Origin: Luscinia megarhynchos
Taxonomy: Eukaryota; Chordata; Aves; Passeriformes; Turdidae
NCBI GenBank assembly: GCA_034336665.1
Contig: CM067569.1
Location: 5,635,820 to 5,699,819, forward strand
Reading direction: 5' to 3'
Length of the DNA: 64,000 nucleotides
A model generated the notes under the pieces. The model saw nothing but the letters and a program-made list of their open reading frames with translations, was not told the DNA's origin and searched no databases. Made by a program: the position numbers and the translations under genes. This document shows, piece after piece, positions 42,780 to 57,905 of this stretch (position 1 is its first letter; each line of letters opens with the position of its first letter).

Positions 42780-45700
42780 CAATTTTAGAGAGAACTTCCA
42801 CTTAATTCTTATGAAAACTCAATTGTCATAGGGAAAATATGTGAAAACTTTTGCAGTTTTAAGTGTTATTCTAGTACTTGGATTTTTTCATTTATCCCTT
42901 TTTTTCCCTGGCCATTTCTTGTTTTATTTTCACACTGTCATACAAAAAAAAATCTTACTCTTATGAAGTGTTTTTTCCCCATTTTGTTTCTTAAATTTCA
43001 ACATACAGCCACAAATATCCAGCAACACGAAACAATGGTGTTCAGATCTGCAGAAAAAGAAGCAAAGACTATCACCTCCAAAGTTACTGAAAATATTTCA
43101 GTGAACAGAAGGCAAAATTAATAGGAACTTCAAGTAGGGTTGCCTACCTCATAAGCTGTGATAGCATATTTAGATGGTGAAAACATATTTAGACATTTTA
43201 CTTCTCACTTGGAAGAGGAACATGTTGGAACTGAAGAAATAAATGAATAACTGAGATCCTAATGCTTTCCTAAAGGTTCCTTCAGCACTGTTCAGCCACG
43301 TGCTGACCCACTAAGATGGAGCTTTGCTCAAATATATCAGCTGGATACACTGAAATCTAATCTGGCTGTCTCATAAACTTTTACAGCAGAGTGACACACG
43401 GCCTTACAACTACACAAGAAATCCATTCCCAAGTTAGTCTGGTCAAGAACATATGAGGCATTGAGGTGGATGAAGCCAGAAATAAGAACTATGCTACTAC
43501 TCATGCTGCCTTTTCTGAGTTGGTGACACCACCTCCCCTCTGGGTGAAGCATCCTCTGTGAGTCTGTAAACGTGAAGGGATGCTCAAGCATGGGGAAAAG
43601 GATCACTTCTATGGGGCAGCCACTTAGATTTGGGTTTCCCCTTCAATTCCACCAAGCAAGGTATCCTCTTGTGCTTGTACTTTCGTACTGACCTCCAGAA
43701 TGGGTAGAGCAGATGCTGTATATGATTTTTTGGTGCACAGATGTTTGGAGCAAGCAACACATATTCTGTCCCATGTGCATGGACAGACTGCTCCTTTCCC
43801 CTCATCAGTCAGTGCAACAGTTGCTGGGAGTTCTCAAAAAATGGAATTCAGGATTGCTGTGTGAAATTGTCCCCTTGGAGATGGGTAGGTTCTCTGTGAG
43901 AGTGGGGTGTGGGAACACTCAGCACAGTGCAGGAGGCTGGAAGAGAACCATCAGCTAAGGGTTAAAGCTCCTTTCCCAGCACTGAGGTGCACTGTCTCCT
44001 TGGGTCCTCAGCCCAGGAACTCTACAGAAGACAGGGATTTCCTCTTCAGCAGACACATAAAATGTACTTCTCTGAAAGGAAAAGGGGGCAAGGGATGGAA
44101 AAGAAGAGCCACATGGCTGATCTGAAAGGAAAGCATGCTTGCATCGTCACTGAAACATTAGAGACATTGTTCGAGTGCAGTTCATCCTTGCAAAAATATT
44201 ATCCTCGTCTCCATGCCAAGGTTGGTGAAAGTATGGGCTACTTGCCATGGAAGTGCTGGGTATTTAGGCTAGACCTGTCATGGGGCTTATTTACTCTCTG
44301 GGCCCAACGTTTCAGACACACTCAAGTGTAGTGTTCATGTCTTGGCAGGAACTTCTCATTCATGCATTTTCTCCTGATCCCCTTTGAGGAGTCTTCCTCC
44401 TCCGACATTGCAGTGGTTGAAATTTCATTGCTTGCTGAGAAAACCAACACTGATTAATTTCATCCTACTTGCATGGAAGAGGTAAAGTATGCAGGTCTCC
44501 AGCCAGGGACAAGGAAATCCCTGCTGCTTACATGCCACATTGAATAAGCAGCCCATGGTTGAGGCCATTGGACTTCAACAGTCTTCATTCCACCCGACAG
44601 GAAAGAAGCAATTATCCATAGCAGCATGGGGAGCAAACAGGAAGTCATGCCACACATTCACTTTTGATTACAGAATATCTTTTTTTATAAGACACAATAT
44701 TCCACAAGGAAGAATTCAGCTGCAGCGTTACATCAACGCACCCCAAATTATTACAGGAACGTGATTGAGGTTACAAAGCTAGGCCTCAAAACCTAGGAAA
44801 AACCTAAATTAAAGTTGCTGCTGCAGCCTGAATACCACTGCTCACTGTGTACAGTCTTTAATTGCATCACTGCAAACTGCTTTTCCCACAGGGCCTTCGC
44901 CTCATTCAGCACACAGGACGGACAGTGCTTAATAATGAGCAGCCATTCAGTGTTTGCTCCTCTCCTCTGCATCAGTGTATTTACTGCACACCATCAGGCC
45001 TGCTCTGGTGATTCATTTCCCCATGGACCTTTCTGTGACATTCTCCAACCCAGCCTTTCAATACCTCTGGTGTATTCATGGATCTATTTGCACCCCACCT
45101 TTGGGAGACAGAGATTTTCTCCAGTTTTGCAGGTGGGGAACTGAAACTTGTGAAGATTAAGGTAAAAAGTGCCCACTGGTTGTGCTACATTATTTTCTGC
45201 ATATTAAAATTTAAATGCTGTTCCTCTCTGTCCAAAGCCAACCTTCCATTTGCTTCAGTTGGACACGCTGTTAACCGAGACCCAAAAATCTCAAGGCAAC
45301 TACTCAGAAAATGGAAAAAAGCACAATTAGAGGCCAACTGTGAAAAACTAATTTTAAGTGACTTGCCTGTCATCACTTAAGATCCAGTTCCTTAGTATGC
45401 TATTCAACTGCTTTGGCTATGAGACCGTTTCTTTGATGCTGCAAATCCCCATTTAAATTTATCACACACTTTTTACCTCATGCAGTAAATGAGTCAGCCA
45501 TTCTGTGCTCCTTTATTAGACAGCCCAGTTCCAGTCCCAGACTAACTCAGGCTTTTGAACTGACTGCATTAGGGCTCCTGGGGAAGAAAATAAATTATTT
45601 TATATATATACTGAAAGATCAATTTAAGCTGCATAGGCAGCCTTAATTCAAAATTTATTTTAGGTGCTTATTGTTTTAACACATATTTTTGCATGCCTAA

Positions 45701-46631
45701 TTTCCTAAGCTTTTAAGGAACTGAAGAAAAAAACCTGCTGAGGACCAGTGGAGAAAATCTTGCTCATTTGGAAGAGTTTACACAAAAGGCTGGGAACTTT
45801 CGACTTGGCAACTTGAAGAATGTTCTTTTAACACAGCTTTTCTTGAGCTCTTTCCTAAGTTTTCTTTCAAACAGAAACTCCATCATGTTGACACTCATAG
45901 TGATACCCATCCCAGCAGAGCTGACACAGGGGTGTCTGCTTGTGCTGCTGGGAGCTGGGAAAGAAGCTGTGAATTGTGTTGGCTGATCATCCTGGGTCCT
46001 ACTGACTCTGTGGCCCGTGACTCCCTTATTTTTATTTTCACCTTCCCTTCCTTTTGCCATCTTCTCCAGCACTACTGCTCCTCCATTCTACTTCCTCTGA
46101 GATGAGCCAGTTTCCTCCAGTTCAACAGCCAGTCTCAATCCCAATTCCCCCACCCATCTGATCCTTGTCCTACACTGATGGTGTGCAGCAATAGAGGTGG
46201 GATATGGACTTATTGCACACCAGCAACTCTGCAACAGCTCTCCAAGTGTCACCTTTGGGAGACATCTGCAAGACTTTGAGTCTCAGTCTGAAGTGGCTGC
46301 TGTCTTCCACTGGAGGGAAAAGCATGGAGTGATCCTCAAGGTGGGATATTTCCCTGAAATGTACCTTAAATGGCCTCTTCCATTTGTGACTGAGAGGATG
46401 AACAGGTAGATGAGCTGCAGCAAAATACTGCTAAGCTTTGTCAGCTCCCAGTGCAACTAATATCATCTTAAAGTGCAACAGATGTCATACTTAGCCTGGA
46501 TATTTAAGAGATAGCTGGAACTGTTAATTCACCAGCTCTCCTTCCCTCACCAGACTCATGCTACTTCTTTGTCCTTCTGATTAATCTTGGCTTCCACCTT
46601 CAGACTGTTAGTTTTAATGAAACAAAATTAT

Positions 46632-46654
46632 AAAGAAGAAGAAGAAGAAAAAAA
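46632..46654. repeat. (AAG)n microsatellite
   Basis: Five to six AAG units ending in an A-run. Confidence 0.85.
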
Positions 46655-49600
46655 TGTAGCACAGAAAATATCCAGCATGGAAAATTTCAGTCTACATAAC
46701 TCTGGCAAGATCTTAATCTTATACTGTCCAATATTAGACAAATTCAATAATGGATGGTGCTACCCAGCAACCCTTATTCAGAAGGTTTGGCTTTGGGAGA
46801 AGTGTTGTTATTATTTATCATGTGTTACAGGGCCAGCTCTGTCCTGCCTGCTGGTGTTTGGGGACCTTGACTTGGGAGCCTCACTGGATGCTGACTGCAA
46901 AACTCTCAGAGGATGCTATCTTTGAGGGTCATATGGGAACCAAAACACAAGCAGCTTCTTTTTCCAGAGTTTTAGCCTAAATAGATAAAACATAAAACAG
47001 CAGAAGGTGAGGAAAAATAAGAGTGACTGCATAAGACTCATGCAACGTTTTGTATAATTTTATTATTTGTAATAATTAAGCATCTCTCCCAGCTTCTCAG
47101 GGATTAATACTGCCTTACTTTTGTTGAATTCCATTCAGTTTTTACATTATACATATTCCACATGACTGCTCTCTTCTCCCAATACTTCTGGCACAAATCT
47201 GAGCCTCTTGGTGAGGACTCATAAGGTTATGAATGTCTGGACAGCCTGAGTAATGAAAGGCCATTTGGGGCCGAACCATTGACCACAGCATTAACTTGCC
47301 AGGAAGCATAAAACATAAAATGTAAATTAGGTACTAATAACCCATTTTTCTTCTAAATCCTTGGTACAGATGCACAGCATGAAGCACAGATTATGTTTTG
47401 AGAGAGACTTTGGAATAATTTGCAGTTAAAAATATTGCATGGGACCTTGTGTTGTGGCCTCAGCACAGACTGAATTTTGAGTTGTTACTGCTGCCCTTGA
47501 ACCCACTTCAGTCGATGGAAAGTTTCATTGGCACCTGCATTTGTTGCTTTGGGTAGCTGCCTAGCTACCAGCAAAACCCAGCACATAATACTGTCATCAG
47601 GGAAAGAGGAATGTGCAGTCCAGCAAGCAAGACATGCATGGAAAAGTACATTTCTCCCAGCATGTTTTGCAATCTCCATGCTGTTCCCTCCCCATCTTCC
47701 TTTCCACTGATCTCATCTGTGGAGATGAAGTCAAGAAGAAAACTTAGGAAGTGGCACTTGCAGGGCAAGAGCATTTTACTGCCTGTGCATGACCAGCATC
47801 ATCCCTAACACGGCTTTGACCCTCTGATGGGGCCAACCCCGTGTGAGAAAACAGAGCACAGCTCTAGTGCTCCTCAGTCAGGGATCCAAAGGCAGCCTGA
47901 GGTTGGCTGGGCACGTTTGGTTCCCATGTGGATTTGCCATTTGCTGTGGTCTTGGATTCTGCCAGCAAGAGTGTGCATGAAACTGTTGGGAAATGGAGCT
48001 ACACGTTATGCAGATCACAGCACAACATTTCTGCCGTGCTGCTTTCAGAACACATGTAAAGACATGTCCTTCATGTGTGAATTCCAGCCTCCAGTTGCTT
48101 ATGGCAGAAGGCTGGAGCCATCAGTGCCCCCCCTCAGAAACAATTTTTCTTGTTCTGTTTGTTGCAACCCAGCTATGAGGAAAGCTATGACCAGCTTTTC
48201 TCTTTTTCATCTCAGCCCAAGAATATCTAAAAATATAACCTGTGGAACTTGCTTCTTGGATTAATTGTGCTTCAGGTAAAAATAAAATAAATGTACTTGG
48301 CCTTAATGAGATCTGCAACTGATTCTCCACCTCATGGCACACATCCTTTTTAGGCAAAACCTGGATTCTTGTTATGTTTCAATAGGTCAGTGGGCCTGAT
48401 ATGGCTGAGTCAAAACACTGCTATACAGCTCAACCATTTCCACCATTCTTTGCACCTAGAAAATGAGATAATTTAATCAATACTTTTAAAAGTTAAATAA
48501 ATACCTGGTTTGTGGCATGCAAAGAGGGGAAACCTGTGGCTATGCCTCTGATGCAAAGACTTAAAGAGAAGACAGGAGTAGATCTCTACTGTATCTTTGC
48601 AGAATTGCCTTGCTGGAATACCTTCTCCCAAAGAAACAATGCAGGGGAAAGCAAACTCATATCTCCTCATTCACTCTTCCTGTTAATAATTTGTAGCATT
48701 ATTACTAATAAAGATTATTTTACTGTGCTAATGGCTAATCACGGCGCAGGAGCAAGAACATATGGAGGGGAGCATGGTGAATAAACACAGAACAAACCCA
48801 GAAAAACAGGGCAGTCCTACCCTGATGAGTGGAAAGGTTTAGAGAATACAAATAAATATTCATTGCTTTTGGATGCCTGTCAGAGACACCTTCCAAGTCT
48901 TCTCAGGTTCAACCACTACTATTGATGTAGCAAAAGAGAATCATGACCTAAACAGGGAAAGGAGGAGACTCCTAAAAACACACGTCCTGGCAAAACAGAA
49001 ACAGACTAAACAAGCCTCTTGAAGAAGTATGCATTTGAGAAACTACCCTGATTTAAAAGATCTGCCTTTTCATCCTTCCCCTGCTGCGTGGACCTGTGGC
49101 ACAGCAGCACGCTGCAGATACATCATGTGATAACTCAGGGACACTTACACTGCAGGGAAAGCAACAATACTGCAAGAGCAAGAAAATAAACCTTGAGATT
49201 ACAAAGAAAAAAACAAGAAAAAGAATCCACAAGGTCTGGTCTAGTGCACACTATGATTATTGATGTGAATCGTGACTTTGTGATCCTCAGAGGAGGGTTG
49301 ATGTGCCTCTCCATAAATCAGGTCTTAAGGGTATATACATTACTGGCAAAGGGCAAGCACCACAGTTTGCTTTCACATAATGATCCAGCAATGGCATTTA
49401 ATTGAGCAGAATATAAACACCAGACTGGAATTTAGCCAGGACACTACATTTAACATCCTACTCTAAATAAGAAATTCCATATAGGCTGCAGTGTCCAAGC
49501 AGAGCAGAGAAAAGCTAAAGTAAAAGATCTCCTCTGATAATCCCTCTCACAACAAACTACACAGACCAGAATTTATAGTCCTGGGCAACATCAAGAGTTG

Positions 49601-49700
49601 AGTCTACAACTGCCAAATGTGGTGGAGCATTTGGAGAGCATTTGCTGGGATGACAGCAAGTGTCTTTTGTCTTGGAGTGTCCCAGCTAAGTCCCCTGGGG

Positions 49701-49722
49701 AAAAAACCAACCAACCAACCAT
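49701..49722. repeat. (CAAC)n microsatellite
   Basis: About four CCAA units following a short A-run. Confidence 0.8.
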
Positions 49723-50489
49723 CTGCAAGAGGTCTCTCTTCCACCCTGTCCTGTTGGCCAGCTTCCCCTGAGTGATCACTGTGCTCTCAAATGAACTCAC
49801 TCAAAAATGTGACGACAGCCTCACCATTTTTTGGATGTCAGACTTCAAGCGAAAGGAAATCAGGGCGTTTGGAAAGCTGTCACCTTATCCTCTGCCAAGG
49901 ACCAGGAGAATTTTCTTTCTTCATTTTTCAGGAGTGGCCAAACCACTTTTGAATCACATAGTCAACATGGTGAGCATGACTGACTTGCCTTACTTCCCCC
50001 AGAACCAATCTACACTGTTCAACGACAACGGCTTGTGCAAATATTGGCAGGAAAAATACAACAGAAGGAAGATGTAAACTTTCCAGCACAATTAAGAAAA
50101 CTGGTTTTGGTTACTCTCATCAATTGAGACTAATTAGATCATGAGAGTGGCCAGACCTGGCCCTAGTGTGGAATAATCTGCTTGTGTCTCTCACAAATGG
50201 CATTTCCACTGAACAGACCCAAGACAACGCTCCCTTTGCCTTAGGTGTCTGTGTTGACCAGTCTGATTTCATCCATCCTGTCACCTGGTGCTGCCCTTGG
50301 CACAGCCTCACTGAAGTACTGTAGCACATTATTCAGATAATTCCCCTCTTCATCCATCATAGTGAAAAGTCTTACAAATGTTGCAAGATAGTCCAGAAAT
50401 TCATGCAACATCCCTTGATTTCAATGGGAACTGTTGTACTGGGGAGTCCTCCAAATCAGATAATTCATTTAATTAAAATAGTCTGCTTC

Positions 50490-50506
50490 TCTTTTTTTTC
50501 CCCCCC
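50490..50506. repeat. T-run and C-run
   Basis: About eight T followed by seven C on the plus strand; a homopolymer junction prone to length error. Confidence 0.8.
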
Positions 50507-53500
50507 AATTCAGCATTCTTGTGAGACAACATTTTAATTTGTTATCTTCCTAAGTTTTTTATCAGGTTTTCCTGTATTCTTCATTCCAGCCTTCACATAA
50601 TTTTCTGATTAAATAACTGAAAACACCTGGAACAGACCATGTATTTCAGCATGTACTCAGAGGAGTCCAATGATTTTGAAAAATCCAGTAAGCAAGGCCA
50701 GAGCTTTAAAATTTCCATGTGGCTATTCACATTTCAGTCGGAATATCTTTGGTTTCAACAAAAAAAAAAGTAGAGAAGGTAAGAAATCACTGATTAACAA
50801 ACTGTTACTGCCCACAGTTAAGGCAGTGACCACTTTTAATTTGTGTCTGGATTCACATATCTCACAGCTCTACTTCAGTCCAGCTATATGGCATTGACTT
50901 CATTTCTGCATCCCACAAGTCTCACTGTCCATGAGGAGCTAGCTGTTGAGTCCTGGGTAAGAGCAGAGGTTTCAAAGCTACAGTAGGTCATTAATAATAA
51001 GAATAAATGCCTGAGACAGTGCCTTAAAACAACCTTTCTCTAAAATTAATAGGGGCATAAATTTCACGTGCTGCAAATTAGAGACCAGGAGGTCCAAGCA
51101 CGATCCAATTTCTAAGCATTCTATTCTAAAGTAGCATAGATCAACACCATGAAATGACAGTGCATGTACACTTTGAAATAAAAAATGCCTGCTAAGCTAT
51201 GCCAGCTGCAATGGGCAACAGCATGGAACACCCTGGCACTCTCCTCTTCAGGCTGGGGGAAGCCTTTCAGAAACATTAGTGGCTCCTGCTGCTTCTTCAC
51301 AAGGCTGTGCTGCTCCCATGCCCACTGCATTCACCACGTGCAATCACACCTGTAATTCATGGGCTGCTTGGCAAGGGCCCTGGCAAAGAACTGCTCTTAA
51401 CTCAGTCAAAAAATCACGAGAACTTCCACCAGCCCAAAAGCAGAATGCCTGTTGTGGTGCTGGTTTTGCTCTTCTCCATTTGATCTTGCCTTTTCATGAT
51501 GGGTTTTTATGGTGGCAATAATGTTTTCCTACTCATCTCATGCTGCCTGAGACATTAGTTTTTGTATTCACTTTTCCTTGACTTGAATTAGAGCACAGTC
51601 TTTTACCATGGCCATAGCTGTGTCGTTCTCAGACTCTTTAACCCTGATCTGTTTGATTCCAGGGCTGAATACAACCCAGAGTCCACATTCCTTGTGCTGA
51701 CTGATAACTTCCTCCAGGCCGCAGATAACTATTTGCCCACAGCAGTTGTCTCAGATAGGTCAACTTTATTTATTACAGCACATGGCTGTATTTATTTACT
51801 GTATTTATGTATGTATTTATTACTGACCACATGGCCTTCCCCTTCAGCAACAGAAGCTGAAGCAATGCCAAGCCCCAATTCCCTGACCCCAAGGACTTCC
51901 ATGGGAGATCCACACCATCCCTAGCTTTATTTCTCATGCAGAGCTCTGACAGGACATCTGGATATCACTGGATACTCTCTTGGGCAGCTGAGTGCCAGGC
52001 CAATCCAACAGGATTCAGAGGCATTAACTGGAGCTTTCAAGCCTGAGGTGAGCAATAAAAGTGATTTACTAAAACACAATGAAAAAGTCAGCACTTATGA
52101 GAAGCCAGATTGAAGGAGGCTGTTCTGTCACTCAGAACAGGTTCAGGGCTGGGTTGGATTTGCCAAGTGCTTTTCTCCTTATGGCTGATGAGGAAACTGT
52201 GGGCTTGACATTTGACTATGGACCCCTCTGCAGTGCCTCTCCCCTTGCAGATGGCTGGGAGCAGCAGGACTTTGCAATGGGTTTTTCCTGCTGGGTTCCT
52301 GCACTGCACAGGGCTCCCATGGCTGTCATTAGCTGTGAGCTGAGCTCCAGCTTGAGTGGAAAACACCACACCATAAGAGCCCAAACACCAGACATCTGCT
52401 GTCCCTGTGCCCAGGCCATGTCACTCCAGAGCTCGAGATGGGCTCAGCAGTGCTGGCTGGAGCTCTGCAAACACTCCTGGTGCAATTTTGTCTCCTCTGG
52501 AATGTGCTTCCCCACTTCAGCTCTAACAGACTGGATTTCATGACCCCCCCAGGCCATCTATAGGGTCCATGTGTTTTGCCAGGCTCTGAAGGGGAGGAAA
52601 AATTTGGGGGATTGTAAGGCTGCTGTAGAAAAAGCTTAGTCAGGAAGTTTGTGCCTAGAGACATTGGCTCAGTAGGTAGAAATTGCAGAGATATTGAGTA
52701 AATCTGCCCAGAAAGCAGAATGGGAAACTGTTACTGAGCTGAAGAAGCAAACACTTATTGACTTTCTGGGACAGGAAATAAAGGATTTTTACAACCTGAT
52801 AAGTAAAATTGTTCTGATTAAGGCTTATAGTGTATAAGTAAAAAAAGAGAACAAGCAGGAAACATAGAAGTTATGGTCTTAAGAAGAGGAAGGGAGGGAT
52901 GGGTAAGTCCATTATATGGGGATTGTTCCAAGAACCTACTTAAAATATTCAGTGCTGATCCCTCTGCCTTCTTGCTTCTTAAAAGAAATCACCTCTTACA
53001 TCATGCCATTCAAAACGAATTATACATTCAATTTTCCTTGTTTCCTGCTATATTCATATTAAACTATTGCATTGTATGCAGGAAAGAATCCAGCAAAAGC
53101 AACTCCTTGCATGCTAGGAATGGTTTTCTTCAGATGGCTTTAATGCTGAAAACAAAGGTCAGCAATTTACCCCAAACAAAGCACTGGAATTCAATCTTCC
53201 CTCTGCTTGGGAGCAGCATGATTCCACAGCCTTCACTGCTTTCTTCAAATACATTCCTACTGGAAAGCAGGGCTTTAAAAAACCTTTTATGAAGTGGGGT
53301 TTTTTTCTCCCTGAGAGACTTGAAGCCATGAATACTGTTTTAGGGAGCTGCCAAGTTATCTGCAGAGGACCTCGACCACTTTACCTCTCCCAGAGATTCT
53401 TGTTTAATTAACGCATTCCACAAGCTGTAGGGCTCCTCACAGCTGAGGATTTCTTCTGATCAATGCTGGAGGGTGAGGGCACAGACAGTTCACATCAAAT

Positions 53501-54405
53501 CCTGCAGCCCCCTGATCAGCTTTGCCCTGCATGCCAACTGCAGAGCCTGGAAATGCATCCCAGAGCAATGCACAAAACCAGCAAACTGGAATTGGGAAGA
53601 AAGACAGCTGGAAACATGCATTATTTAAAATGCTGTAGGATGAGAGACAGATGCTGGCATGGCATTTGTGGAGTTGAAAGTCACCCAGCTCATGCTGCCA
53701 GCTGGCAAGCTAGCCTGGTATCAAACCCACAGCTATGCAAAACCCACCACCACAGCTGGCACCAGGCTGGCAGAGCTGGCCAAGGCCAGCAGTCATGGTC
53801 ACTGGAATGTTCCTTCTCTTGCCATTGGACCTCCACCCTGCACCACAGCACAGACAGGGAAGGCAGACTGCACCTGCCTGGGAGATACACACAGTATCTC
53901 CCTTTCAAGGGCTGTCTATGCATCACCAGGACCTAAATTTGCTTAAGTGAAGGGGGGGAAAAGGCAGGAAGAAAAGCAAAGGGGTGTGTTTGCTCTCTAA
54001 TTTATCTTGATGACCCACATCTCACAGGCAGAGCCTCCAGCTGAACTCCCAGTGCCTTCCCTCTCCGAGGCAGTCAAAGGAAAGGCTTTCTGATCCCTTC
54101 CCAATGCATGCTGTAAGTGGGTGAGTTGGCAGCAAGATGAGATTCCCTTCCTTATTGCTGCCTACCAAAAAGGGAAACCCTGGAAAACTGCCAGATCTGA
54201 GGACTTGTTAGGGAAATACGAGTTTGTTGATGGGAGGCAAAAAACAGATGAGGCAGAATTCCACATAATTCTGCCAGCTAAAGCATTGTTTTGGCTTGCA
54301 GCAGTAGAAGGAAGCTATCAGCTAATTTACACAAAGAATAAAGGCTTTTGGGGAGATGTGATTTAGCATCATCAACCTCCAGGAAGGAGTGAGACAGAAG
54401 GCTAA

Positions 54406-54475
54406 AATCATAGAATCATAGAACAGTTTGGGTTGGAAGGGATCTTTAAAGGTCATCTAGTCCAACCCCCCCACA
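54406..54475 (-). mobile_element. CR1 LINE 3'-end fragment with octamer tail
   Basis: The plus strand reads aatcatagaatcatagaaca followed by gtttgggttggaagggatctttaaaggtcatctagtccaaccccc. The repeated atcatagA octamer is the reversed CR1 terminal microsatellite, and the rest is the most conserved 3' segment. It is short (5'-truncated) but little diverged, so it is among the younger insertions here. Confidence 0.93.
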
Positions 54476-57400
54476 ATGAACATGGGGGTTTAGGAAAAAA
54501 AATATAATCTGTCCTTGGGGATGGAAAAGGACAAGTTTTCTCATATGATATGAACAAGGAGAAACTAAAGGAATATCCTACCTATGCTAAGAGTTACAGT
54601 GAGCATTAAAGAGCACTCTGTGGATGTCAGTCATAGGTGCCTTACTAGGAATTGGGTGTGGGTGATGGTTACTTTCCACTTAGTTCAATAGTGCTGTTGG
54701 GAACAAACTCCTATCCCTTTTTTTTTTGAAAGGGGATGGCAGGTCTCCATCAGAGCTCCTTTAGGATTTGGAGCAGAGGCCAGTGAGTGCCAGAAAACTT
54801 GCGAAAACCTCGTGGCTGCAGGGTGGATCCGTGTGCTCCCTGTGTGTGCTGTAATCCCAGCCTGTGCTGGTGCTCAGAGCCCTTTGCAGAGCACAGTGGG
54901 AGTAACCACAGCCTTGTGTGACCTCTGAGCTGGCAGCAACTCTGCCGAGTTTGAAACTTCTCATTGCCTCCTTTCACCCCTCAAGATCTCACCTAAAAGC
55001 TGATTCTTAACTCATAAGAAAGGCCCCTGCCCCCCGAGGAGGCTTTGATGTAGATTCTAAAAAAGACATTAGTCCCAGTCACAGGACTTGGGGCTGTGCA
55101 TGGCAAAGAACAGGGAGAAAAGGCTGTAATTCTCCCTTGCAGCTCTGACCACTGATTCATAGTCACACTGGCATAGACAATACTGACATAGACAATATTT
55201 TTAGAAGTTGGTTGGGTTTTTTTTCCATAGAAGATAATGAGGTTATGGTGCCCCATGGACACCCACAGTGTCCTGGGCAGGGATGAAAGCAGCCTTAGAA
55301 GGAAAGAGTTTCTACCTTGGAGGAAGAAAGCCTCCATGGAGCTAAGGACAGTCATGAGGTCCACTCCAGCAGTGGGGCTGCTTAACAGCTGCTCTTTTCA
55401 TGCTGGCTCTTCTCCTCCCACAAGCAGAACAATTGGGAATACTCCCACTGAGGATGTATCGTTGTTTACAGCTTTTACCCCAGCTCACCCACTCTCCTCT
55501 CCTCTGCTCTCCATCCTTCTTGGGCACACAGAAGCCTCCAGGAGCCAACAGTGCTGTTGTTCCCTCCCCAAGGACAGGTTTGCTCCCTCTCATATGGGCC
55601 CACCCTGTCACCAGCACAGAGGTCCTTCCCAAAGATTTCCCATCTGCTTACTCATGGTCAGGCTTAGCAGGTTCAGCTGAAGAGATCTGAAAAGGAAATC
55701 TGAAATGGATCTTGCTGGAAGTGTCAGGGCTGCCAGTTGGTTTTGAAGAGCTGATCAGCATAAACATGTCATACTTAGCTACATTAGACCAAATATTCCC
55801 AGCTACATGAAATCAAATATTCCCTGTTATTCAGAACATTCCCCACCACGCATTATAGAGTCAGTGTTGTACCTCTGAGGGTGTCCCTACTTTCTTTTCA
55901 GACCACTCCTGAAGCTCAGTGTGCTGAAGTCACTGCTCATGAAACAAACTATGGCCACACCAAAAGGTCAAATGTGACAAACCTGGAGCTCAAGTGCTGA
56001 ATGTTGTTTGTTTGGACTGATCAGAATAGTTCTGAAGTGACTTACACCAAATTCTTCCTGTGCTCAAACCCATGTTTCTCCATAAGCCATGTTTACAAAT
56101 GCCAAAAATATTTTGAACCAGGAGTTATGAAAGCCTGAAAGCACTTACTTATAGAGAGCTGTTTCAACACTGCAAACACTTGTATGTAGTTGAGCCAGGT
56201 CCTGTTGCTCATGAGAACAGCCTTTACCAATCTGTCAACACTGACCTAACTTGTCCAAGAGAGAGCTCAGAAAATCAATGTGACGTGGAGAGACCTTCAA
56301 AGTGCCACTGTACAAATATAAAGCTGGTGCAGGGCTGGAGGATGGTGAAATCTGGCAGGTACAAAGAAGTTTGTAACCATCTCCAAATATTGTATTTTTG
56401 TGCATCATTTAATACTACAGAGGCTCCCCATCTTTTGAAATTAATAATTCTTCTGGAAATGTAAAATCCTTCACATTTTTCTTAATATACTAAATTGATT
56501 GTAACTTAAATGTCTTGGTCCATAATATATTTTTAAAGATTATAAGAGTTCAGACTATTTGTTGAACCATTTTTCACTGGCTTTACCAATGCTGGGACAA
56601 CAGGGGGTTCTTCAACAAAATCAAGTATCAGTCTACAATCCTGCCCAAACTTGGGGGACTTTCTCATAGTTTGCATTATAGTACTCTACTCTATAATTTT
56701 GTTTCCTTTCCCTAAATTGGACTTTCACTAATCCTTTCCATTAGTTCAGCTAAGGGACAGCAGTTTAGAGCAGAGAATATTTTATTTAACTTGCCTTAGA
56801 ATTCCCTGGCATCAGTTTAGCACGGTAAAAATGTGATTAATAAGTAAATAACAGTATTGGCACAAGCAGGGGCTCTGTTCAGAAATGGCCTCAGAGCTTC
56901 TGCTTTGATCCTGCCGAGTGGAGGTTCTATTTTAATAGTAATATTTAGCAGAATTCATGGCCATGCCCTGATTTCTGACCTACAGAGCACAGAGAAATAT
57001 TTCAAATTATCACCTCCAAGTGTTTTCAAAGCAGCACAGAGTGATTACCTGAAAAATAAATGAAATCACTCAATGACTTCAGGGACTCAGCCAAACCACT
57101 GAAAAATCAGACTTGTAACATTCCACATGTGAATTTCCTCATGCTGTCTTGAAATCAGAATTAAAAGATAGGTGTGGGATTATCTTAGAAACACTCAGCC
57201 TCTCTTTTCCTTGAAAGCTGGAAGCATGAGCACAAGGCCAACATGGGGCCATATTTCCACTAAGAGACTTTTCCTGGTGCATGACTGTCCCCAGAAAACC
57301 CTAAAACAAAGCCCAGCCACAATCCTAGAGGTGTCTGTAGTAACCAGGATAAGCCAAGTCAAAATAACACTTCCTCCACCAGCTACTCCAAATGAGTTCT

Positions 57401-57825
57401 TTTCCTCAAGAAGCATTAACTGTGGCTAATCCCATCCCTCCCTGAAAGCCTGAGTGTATCCCCAAAGATGAGGATTTCAGGCTGTTCACTTCACAGCATC
57501 CCTATAAAGTAGGTCTGGTAGATCTTTTCTCTCCCTTTTCCCTCCCTGCAGTTTCCTCCTTCCATTATAAGAGGGCTCCTGCACAGTTTGATTTAAGGGA
57601 AACTTTCTCTCTGGCTCCAGCAGAGCTGAGCAGAGCCAGCCAAGCTTTGTCCTGCCACCACCTTCCCACCACTACCAGGAGCAAAGCTACAAGAGAGCCC
57701 TGCAGGGATGAGAGCAAGGTTTTACCACAAATGCAGCCCTACCTTTCATTCCTGCATCCAGCAAATGCTGAATTGGTTTTAAAATAAATTTCCTTAACAA
57801 CCAAGTACTACTATTTAACAGGACC

Positions 57826-57905
57826 CGTGAGCACTTCTATAGCATTTTACAAATCACTGCATAAGTATTAATTAGACTTAATGACTCATATTACCTAATG
57901 AGATA
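57826..57905. repeat. Possible ancient interspersed-repeat remnant
   Basis: The text gagcacttctatagcatttt followed by acaaatcactgcataagtattaatta resembles an old amniote repeat with tatatagc...ctttacaaa...attaatta. The family is not assigned; this is a recall-based suggestion. Confidence 0.25.
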